From an uncultured Muribaculaceae bacterium (GTDB taxonomy: Bacteria > Bacteroidota > Bacteroidia > Bacteroidales > Muribaculaceae), in contig CAJUMI010000043.1 of assembly GCA_910587545.1 (NCBI GenBank), forward strand, positions 1 through 19,824: a stretch of DNA of 19,824 nt, in the 5' to 3' direction. Of this stretch, positions 14,070-19,824 are shown piece after piece. A model generated the notes under the pieces. The model was given only the letters and a program-made list of their open reading frames with translations, was not told the DNA's origin and did no database searches. Positions within the stretch are counted from its first letter, which is position 1; each line of letters begins with the position of its first letter. The translations under genes were made by a program, and so were the position numbers.

Positions 14070-15287
14070 ATGGAACAGAAAATAAAACTTGATCAGATAG
14101 AAGAAGCGATAGCGGATTTCCGTGATGGTAAAATGGTGATCGTCGTTGATGACGAGGATCGCGAGAACGAGGGCGACATCATCGTCGCCGCTGAAAAAAT
14201 CACGCCCGATCAGGTCAATTTCATGCTTAAGAACGCCCGCGGTGTGCTCTGTGCGCCGGTTACGATCACCCGTTGCCGCCAGCTCGGTCTGCCGCATCAG
14301 GTGGAAGACAATACGTCGATGCTCGGCACTCCGTTCACTGTCACAGTCGACAAACTCGAGGGCTGCACGACAGGGGTGAGCGCTGAAGACCGCTGTGCGA
14401 CAATACGTGCGCTTGCCGATCCAAAATCAACGCCGGAGACGTTCGGGCGCCCCGGGCATATCAATCCGCTCTATGCCCAGGATCTCGGAGTGCTGCGCCG
14501 CTGTGGCCATACTGAAGCCGCTGTTGACCTGGCCCGCCTGGCCGGACTGCAGCCTGCCGCCGCGCTGATGGAGATAATGAGCGACGACGGATCGATGGCA
14601 CGTCTGCCGGAACTGCGCCGACGCGCCGACGAGTGGGGTATGAAACTTGTGTCGATCCGTGATCTGATCGCCTATCGACTCGCTACCGAGAGCCTTGTCG
14701 AAAAAGGTGTTGAAGTTGACATGCCTACGGTCTACGGTCACTTCCGTCTGATACCGTTCCGCCAGAAAAGCAACGGCCTCGAGCATATAGCCATCCTCAA
14801 AGGCGACTTGTCGACACCCGAGCCCGCGCTTGTCAGAGTGCATTCGTCATGCGCGACGGGCGATATCTTCGGCTCGCAACGCTGTGACTGCGGCGAACAG
14901 CTCCATCAGGCTCTGCGCATGATCGAGAGGGAAGGCCGCGGAGCTGTGGTCTATCTCAGCCAAGAGGGCAGGGGAATCGGACTTATGGACAAGATAAGGG
15001 CTTACAAACTTCAGGAAGAAGGTCTCGACACCGTCGAGGCCAATCTGCATCTCGGCCACAGCGCCGACGAACGCGACTACGGCGTAGGGGCGCAGATACT
15101 CAATTTGCTTGGCATCCGCAAGATGCGTCTGATGACCAACAATCCGATCAAGCGAGTCGGGCTCGAAGGCTATGGCCTCGAGGTTGTCGAGAACGTGCCT
15201 ATCGAGGTAGAACCCAACAGCTATAACAAATTCTACATGCACACCAAGAAGGAGCGCATGGGCCACGATCTCCGCAAGGTCGACTGA
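14070..15287 (+). CDS. ribBA: Bifunctional DHBP synthase / GTP cyclohydrolase II
   Basis: A protein of 405 residues catalysing two entry reactions of riboflavin synthesis: ribulose 5-phosphate to 3,4-dihydroxy-2-butanone 4-phosphate (N-terminal half), and GTP to the diaminopyrimidine precursor (C-terminal half). DHBP synthase motifs are DDEDRENEGD (27-36), RPGHINPL and RRCGHTEAAVDLARLAGL. The cyclohydrolase half has the zinc-binding Cys pattern SSCATGDIFGSQRCDCGEQL, followed by YLSQEGRGIGL and TNNPIKRVGLEGYG. Length and domain order match standard RibBA. Typical DHBP synthases have Thr where RRCGHTEA has Cys, a minor variation. No FMN riboswitch is visible upstream and no other rib genes adjoin; it sits downstream of the LPS permease. 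A hairpin follows the stop. Confidence 0.96.
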   Translation: MEQKIKLDQIEEAIADFRDGKMVIVVDDEDRENEGDIIVAAEKITPDQVNFMLKNARGVLCAPVTITRCRQLGLPHQVEDNTSMLGTPFTVTVDKLEGCTTGVSAEDRCATIRALADPKSTPETFGRPGHINPLYAQDLGVLRRCGHTEAAVDLARLAGLQPAAALMEIMSDDGSMARLPELRRRADEWGMKLVSIRDLIAYRLATESLVEKGVEVDMPTVYGHFRLIPFRQKSNGLEHIAILKGDLSTPEPALVRVHSSCATGDIFGSQRCDCGEQLHQALRMIEREGRGAVVYLSQEGRGIGLMDKIRAYKLQEEGLDTVEANLHLGHSADERDYGVGAQILNLLGIRKMRLMTNNPIKRVGLEGYGLEVVENVPIEVEPNSYNKFYMHTKKERMGHDLRKVD

Positions 15288-15307
15288 CGTTGCAGTTTGT
15301 AGTATAT

Positions 15308-15360
15308 GCGACAGGCTGTCTTGATCATATCACGATGATCAGGACAGCCTGTCGCTTGTT
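15308..15360 (+). terminator. Long hairpin between convergent ribBA and trxA
   Basis: Two 21-base arms (15308-15328 and 15335-15355) pair with a single G-U position around a 6-base loop. The plus strand continues TTGTT, a modest U-tract, and the minus strand has none. It most likely ends ribBA transcription and could also limit transcripts arriving from trxA, whose stop lies 24 bases beyond. Confidence 0.7.
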
Positions 15361-15378
15361 AAGACGATGTCCTGTTGG

Positions 15379-15699
15379 TTAGCCGATAAGTTCCTCGATC
15401 TTTTCGGCGAGAGTCTGACGTGACTGCGAGCCGGTGAGACGGATGTCGGCTTTCTTGCCGTCTTTGAAGAAAAGGACGGTCGGCAGCGACATAATGCGAT
15501 ATTCGGCGCTGAGGTCACCTTCTTCCTCAACATTGTATTTACCTATGACGGCGCGGCCTTCATATTCCTTTGCGAGTTCGTCGACAATTGGACCCATTGC
15601 AACGCACGGCCCGCACCATGTCGCCCAACAATCTATAACTACCGGCTTGCCGGATGCGATAATTTCTTTGACGTTTTCGTCTGTAAATGTAAATGCCAT
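15379..15699 (-). CDS. trxA: Thioredoxin
   Basis: A cytoplasmic protein of 106 residues, the normal size for a classical thioredoxin. It has the redox motif Trp28-Cys29-Gly30-Pro31-Cys32, the buried Asp23, and the cis-Pro loop SLPTV. It reduces protein disulphides using electrons from thioredoxin reductase. An extra Cys24 stands where the Escherichia coli protein has Phe (DCWATWCGPC versus DFWAEWCGPC). The ATG at 15699 starts directly at the first beta strand. The gene lies 40 bases after the dnaE stop with no TAnnTTTG element between, so it is probably transcribed from the dnaE promoter. Confidence 0.95.
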   Translation of the reverse strand: MAFTFTDENVKEIIASGKPVVIDCWATWCGPCVAMGPIVDELAKEYEGRAVIGKYNVEEEGDLSAEYRIMSLPTVLFFKDGKKADIRLTGSQSRQTLAEKIEELIG

Positions 15700-15739
15700 G
15701 ATTTTGATTAATTATGTTTGATTTATTAACTGTTGTGTT

Positions 15740-18700
15740 CTAAACGTGTTCGACTGTGAATTCGATGTTTTCGATGCGTCGCAACTCGTCGATGAAATGT
15801 CGTTCGACCGGTATTCTGATGCTTGATGCCATCATCACCTCGCGGTTGATCGATGGGTCATAGACCCTGAATGCCAGTGTGCCGCCGGGACGGCTGTCGC
15901 CCTTCTTTATTGCGTTTTTCTTCAGCAGGTCGCATAGCTCGGGTTTGATGTTGTCGAGAGTGGTCTTGAGGGTAATGCCCCTGATAAGGCGTCCTTTGAC
16001 GTCATCGAGCAGTTGCATCTGGGTGATGTTGAATTTGATTTCGCCTTTGAAATTTTTCTTGTAGACCCCCCTGACACTTACCGCGAGACCTTCCTGGCAG
16101 AAGCTGTTGAGTTCCATCAGATGTTTGCCGAAGGCGACAAGTTCGGTCGATCCGGAGTAGTCTTCGATCTTGAAGCGACCCATCTGTGTGCCGCTCGGCA
16201 GGAACGATGATTCGTATTTCATTATTATGCCGCCGAAAGTGATCTCCATGCCTTCGGTCGGGGTCAGTTCATCGCGTTCTTTGATGGAGCAGCTCATACC
16301 ATAGTTGAGTTCCATATAATATGGATCAAGCGGGTGGGCCGACAGATACATGCCGACGAGATCGCGCTCTTTGTCGAGGCGTGTGATCGGCGCCCAGGGC
16401 ATAGCCGGGATTATCATCGGACGAGATGCGAGGTCGAGTTCGTCGTCGAAGTCGCCGAAAAGCGAGGCTCCGCGGTTCTGGTTGGCGTTCTGGTATAAGT
16501 TGCCGTAGCGTAGAACCTGTTCGGCGAAACTCTCGCCCTTGCTGTTCTCGAGAAAGAAATCCTCGCGTTTGACTTCGTCGAAGCAGTCGAATGCTCCGGC
16601 GAGCGCGAGGCTTTCGAATGCCCGTCGGTTGACAGCTCCTGCCGGCACACGCTCGACAAAGTCGAAGATGTCTTTGAACTGACCGCCTTTATTGCGTGCC
16701 TCAAGTATGTCGGCCACCACATTGTTGCCTATGCCCTTGATGGCCGAAAGCCCGAAGCGTATGTCGCCGTTCGGTGTGACACCGAATGACGAGAACGACT
16801 CGTTGACATCGGGCCCTTTGACCACGATGCCCATCGCCTTGCATTCATCCATGTAGGTGGTGAGTTTGGTGATGTCGGTGAGGTTTCGACTGAGGACTGC
16901 GGCCATATACTCGGGCGCGTAGTTGGCTTTGAGATATGCTGTCTGGAATGCAACCCAGCTGTAGCAGGTCGCGTGGCTCTTGTTGAAGGCGTAGGATGCG
17001 AATTTCTCCCAGTCGGCCCAGACTTTCTCGAGTACCTTGGGGTCGTGGCCGTTTTTCTGGCCGCCCTCGAGAAAAAGAGTCTTGAGCGCCATCATCTTGT
17101 CGATCAGCTTCTTGCCCATAGCCTTGCGGAGTGTGTCGCTCTGACCGCGGGTGAAGTTGGCCAGCGAGCGCGACAGCAACATGACTTGCTCCTGATAGAC
17201 GGTGACACCATAGGTGTCCTTGAGATATTTCTCCATCTCGGGGATGTCATACTCTATCGGTTCCTTGCCGTGCTTACGGTTGATGAATGTCGGGATATAT
17301 TCCATAGGCCCCGGGCGGTAGAGGGCATTCATCGCAATGAGATCCTCGAATGTCGAGGGCTGTAGTTCGCGCAGATATTTCTGCATGCCCGGTGACTCGA
17401 ACTGGAATGTGCCGACAGTGCGACCTGCGCTGTACAGATCATAAGTTTTTTTGTCGTCTATAGGCACATTGTCAATATCGAGATCGATGTTGTGTGTCTG
17501 TTTTATATTGGCTACGGCTTCCTTGATGATCGATAGCGTTTTAAGGCCGAGAAAGTCCATCTTGATCAGGCCGGTTTCTTCGATGACGCTGCCCTCATAC
17601 TGTGTCACCAGCAGTTTGCCTTCCTTTTTATCTGTCGCTGTGCTTACCGGCACCCAGTCGGTGATGTCGTCGCGGCATATGATAACGCCGCAGGCATGGA
17701 CACCAGTATTGCGGACATTACCTTCGAGCTGTCCGGCATATTTCAGCGTGTCTGCGACAAGAGGATTGGGGCTTTTCAGTTCCGGCTCGAATTCGGAGAC
17801 GTATTGGTAGCAGTTTTTAAGTGTCGGTTTCAATTCCTTTCCGTTGACCACCGGCATGCGTCCCGGAACCAGCTTGGCCAGCCGGTTGCTCTCGTTGAGC
17901 GGCAGATTGATCACTCGCGCGACATCCTTGATCGCCGATTTTGCGGCCATGGTGCCATAGGTGATAATATGAGCAACCTTTTCTGCGCCGTATTTCTGAG
18001 TGACGTAGTCGAGCACTATGCCGCGGCCGTCGTCGTCGAAGTCGACGTCGATATCTGGCAGCGATATTCTGTCGGGATTGAGGAAGCGTTCGAACAGCAG
18101 GTCATACTTCAGGGGGTCGATCTGGGTGATCCCCAGGCAATATGCCACTACCGAGCCTGCTGCCGAGCCACGGCCAGGACCGATGCTCACTCCGAGTTTT
18201 TCGCGACCCGCCCGGATGAAGTCCTGCACAATCAGGAAGTAGCCCGGAAAGCCCATGGTCTTCATAATGTGAAGTTCGAATGTTATTCGCTCGTTGACTT
18301 CGTCGCTTAAAGGGAGTTTATAGCGTTTTTCGGCTCCTTCGTAGGCGAGTTTTTTCAGATAGTCAGCTTCGAATTTTATGCGATATAGCTTTTCGTAGCC
18401 TCCGAGTTTTTTGATCTTGGCTTTGGCGTCTTCTTCGTTTAGCACGACGTTGCCGTGTTCGTCGCGTGTGAATTCGTCGAAGAGATCTTTTTCTGTGAGT
18501 CTATGACGATACTCCTCTTCCGTGCCGAAGTCTGCCGGTATCTCATAGTTGGGCATGATAGGTGAGTGGTCGATGGAGTATACTTCCACTTTGTCGCAGA
18601 TATCGAGCGTGTTGCTGATCGCTTCGGGGATATCGGCGAAGAGCCTTGTCATCTCGTCTGTTGTCTTGAGCCATTCCTGCTTGGTGTAGAGCATACGGCT

Positions 18701-19543
18701 TTCGTCGTTGAGCAGACGGTTGGTCGACAGGCAGATCAGGCGGTCGTGAGCCTCGGCGTCATCTTCGTTGGTGAAGTGCACGTCGTTTGATGCTATGATC
18801 TTTATATTATATTTCTCGGCGAGCGCGCGCAGCTTTGGCTCTATCGCCATCTGAGCCTCATAGACATCGTGGTTGGCGCGTGTCACTGTGGCTTTGTGGC
18901 GTTGCAGTTCTATATAATAATCGTCACCAAAAGTCTCTTTCCACCATTTCACCGATGCGTCAGCTTCGGCGTCACGCCCGGCTGACAGCAGACGCGGTAT
19001 CTCGCCGCCCAGACAGGCCGAGCAGATGATCAGACCTTCGCGGTGTTTGGCAAGTTCGTGTTTGTCGGTTCGCGGATGAGAGTAGAAACCTTCTGTCCAG
19101 GCTTTTGATACAAGTTTTATGAGATTGTGGTATCCGGTCTCGTTTTTTGCGAGAACGATCAGGTGTCGTCCTGTGTCCCTTTTATCAACATGTTCGAGCA
19201 GGTTTTCCTGAGCGACATACATCTCGCAACCGATGATGGGTTTGAGAATTTTTTTCTTGAGTTTGGCGATCTCGGCTTCTTTTTCGACCTGTTTCTCGGT
19301 GTCGTTTGCGGCAATTGCTTCGGCGAGCTCTTTCTCGGCGTCTGATATTTTGCCTTTTGTCTTGCCGTTGACTTTTTTTACATAATTTGTAAACTCCTTG
19401 ATGCCGAACATATTGCCGTGATCTGTTATGGCGAGTGCCGGCATGCCGTCAGCTATCGCTTTATCAACAAGCCCCGCTATAGAAGCCTGGCCGTCAAGCA
19501 ATGAGTATTGTGTATGGACGTGTAGATGTACAAATTGGCTCAT
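15740..19543 (-). CDS. dnaE: DNA polymerase III subunit alpha
   Basis: The replicative polymerase subunit, 1267 residues, somewhat longer than the 1160 of E. coli. The N-terminal PHP domain keeps metal-ligand motifs HLHVH (His8, His10) and ITDHGN (Asp41, His42), plus SNDVHF further on. It carries a Lys/Glu-rich insert near residues 60-100. The polymerase core has the catalytic Asp pair in PDIDVDF (496-502) and the third Asp at 663 in KMDFLGL. GPGRGSAAGS and YQEQVM segments are also typical. A helix-hairpin-helix region (SAIKGIGNNVVADIL) and an OB-fold (EITFGGIIMKYES) follow. The short C-terminus suggests the usual DnaE1 layout. The intact PHP ligands fit a proofreading exonuclease, by analogy with other DnaE1 enzymes. 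The ATG at 19543 begins the conserved domain directly. trxA follows in the same direction. Confidence 0.97.
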   Translation of the reverse strand: MSQFVHLHVHTQYSLLDGQASIAGLVDKAIADGMPALAITDHGNMFGIKEFTNYVKKVNGKTKGKISDAEKELAEAIAANDTEKQVEKEAEIAKLKKKILKPIIGCEMYVAQENLLEHVDKRDTGRHLIVLAKNETGYHNLIKLVSKAWTEGFYSHPRTDKHELAKHREGLIICSACLGGEIPRLLSAGRDAEADASVKWWKETFGDDYYIELQRHKATVTRANHDVYEAQMAIEPKLRALAEKYNIKIIASNDVHFTNEDDAEAHDRLICLSTNRLLNDESRMLYTKQEWLKTTDEMTRLFADIPEAISNTLDICDKVEVYSIDHSPIMPNYEIPADFGTEEEYRHRLTEKDLFDEFTRDEHGNVVLNEEDAKAKIKKLGGYEKLYRIKFEADYLKKLAYEGAEKRYKLPLSDEVNERITFELHIMKTMGFPGYFLIVQDFIRAGREKLGVSIGPGRGSAAGSVVAYCLGITQIDPLKYDLLFERFLNPDRISLPDIDVDFDDDGRGIVLDYVTQKYGAEKVAHIITYGTMAAKSAIKDVARVINLPLNESNRLAKLVPGRMPVVNGKELKPTLKNCYQYVSEFEPELKSPNPLVADTLKYAGQLEGNVRNTGVHACGVIICRDDITDWVPVSTATDKKEGKLLVTQYEGSVIEETGLIKMDFLGLKTLSIIKEAVANIKQTHNIDLDIDNVPIDDKKTYDLYSAGRTVGTFQFESPGMQKYLRELQPSTFEDLIAMNALYRPGPMEYIPTFINRKHGKEPIEYDIPEMEKYLKDTYGVTVYQEQVMLLSRSLANFTRGQSDTLRKAMGKKLIDKMMALKTLFLEGGQKNGHDPKVLEKVWADWEKFASYAFNKSHATCYSWVAFQTAYLKANYAPEYMAAVLSRNLTDITKLTTYMDECKAMGIVVKGPDVNESFSSFGVTPNGDIRFGLSAIKGIGNNVVADILEARNKGGQFKDIFDFVERVPAGAVNRRAFESLALAGAFDCFDEVKREDFFLENSKGESFAEQVLRYGNLYQNANQNRGASLFGDFDDELDLASRPMIIPAMPWAPITRLDKERDLVGMYLSAHPLDPYYMELNYGMSCSIKERDELTPTEGMEITFGGIIMKYESSFLPSGTQMGRFKIEDYSGSTELVAFGKHLMELNSFCQEGLAVSVRGVYKKNFKGEIKFNITQMQLLDDVKGRLIRGITLKTTLDNIKPELCDLLKKNAIKKGDSRPGGTLAFRVYDPSINREVMMASSIRIPVERHFIDELRRIENIEFTVEHV

Positions 19544-19588
19544 TTCGTTCTTATATTATTATAGGAGAGTGTGGATATGTTTACGGTT

Positions 19589-19596
19589 CAAAATTA
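19589..19596 (-). promoter_or_regulatory. -7 element of dnaE
   Basis: The minus strand reads TAATTTTG at 19596-19589, matching the Bacteroidetes -7 consensus, 45 bases before the dnaE ATG. The best -33 candidate is GTTG at 19616-19613 with a 16-base spacer, shorter than normal. The leader would be about 40 nt. Confidence 0.5.
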
Positions 19597-19824
19597 CAAA
19601 AAAAGCAGTTGACAACTTATTGAAGTGTCCAAAATGTTTCAACAGATTATCAACATATCACAGGCGTTATTTTGCGAATATGAGATCTGAGTGGAGTTGC
19701 GTCAAAATAATCAGAATTTTGTCGCGGTATAACTTGTTGAATAATAGCGTAGATGAGAAAAACATGTCAAAAAAATATGTTTTATAACATAAAAACATTG
19801 GAAAAAGTTTGGTGGGAAAAGAAA
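19597..19824. other. AT-rich region upstream of dnaE, no gene seen
   Basis: No credible coding region is visible. It contains a single DnaA-box-like TTATCAACA (19648-19656) and an AT-only-stem hairpin (TATGTT/AACATA, 19776-19791). Near the window edge is GGTGGGAAAAG (19811-19821), which slightly resembles MraZ-type GTGGGA operators. None is strong enough alone for a functional call. The region is probably the upstream control zone for dnaE and for a gene beyond the window. Confidence 0.35.

Noticed and set aside
19648..19656. Possible replication origin from a DnaA-box-like TTATCAACA
   Set aside because: Only one imperfect box was found, with no cluster, no AT-rich unwinding repeat array and no dnaA gene nearby.
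19811..19821. MraZ-type operator at the right edge
   Set aside because: A single GTGGGA-like motif is visible. MraZ sites need several spaced copies and an mraZ gene, which the window does not show.

Overview
The window looks like a chromosomal segment of a Bacteroidales bacterium, most likely from the Muribaculaceae or a close relative. This is inferred from gene content and promoter style, not from a database search. The pointers are: -7 elements of the Bacteroidetes type (TAnnTTTG, sometimes with a TTTG-like -33 element 19-21 bases upstream) in front of most transcription units; a TPR/transmembrane/DUF6377 regulator; DUF4493 lipoproteins carrying the PCMD domain; an enlarged LptF/LptG-type permease; and a dnaE-trxA pair. 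Most genes are GC-rich (about 55-68% in hand-counted samples), while the intergenic DNA is AT-rich.

Layout. Bases 290-643 (+) encode a small LEA-like protein of tandem 11-residue repeats. It converges on a predicted orphan ATP-grasp protein at 653-1789 (-). A gene-poor stretch (1790-2295) holds the ATP-grasp promoter, and also a promoter and a strong terminator on the minus strand that would bracket a transcript of about 270 nt with no convincing ORF. Next comes a minus-strand pair, mutL (3849-5759) followed 5 bases later by the DUF6377 regulator (2296-3843). From a divergent promoter region, three lipoprotein genes run on the plus strand (6086-8593, 8614-9894, 9891-12083) as one apparent operon ending in a strong hairpin terminator. 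A second plus-strand unit holds an LptF/LptG permease (12231-14051) and ribBA (14070-15287). It converges on a minus-strand unit of dnaE (15740-19543) and trxA (15379-15699), with a long hairpin between them.

How the genes fit together. Most of the window is housekeeping: mismatch repair, replicative polymerase, riboflavin precursor synthesis, LPS transport and thioredoxin. The accessory part is the lipoprotein operon. All three products have a lipobox, a DUF4493 N-terminal half with a shared ESR tripeptide 30-34 residues after the lipidated Cys, and a beta-rich middle domain. The first and third add Fn3-like and PCMD domains. The 3' part of every one of these genes drops abruptly to about 30-43% GC while the 5' part is about 57-68%, which suggests modular replacement of C-terminal ends.

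The best candidates for something undescribed are this recurrent 3'-end composition break, the bracketed minus-strand transcript at 1882-2155, and a 9-bp-periodic GTCTGA array just upstream of the permease promoter. No CRISPR array, rRNA, tRNA, intact insertion sequence or prophage was recognised.
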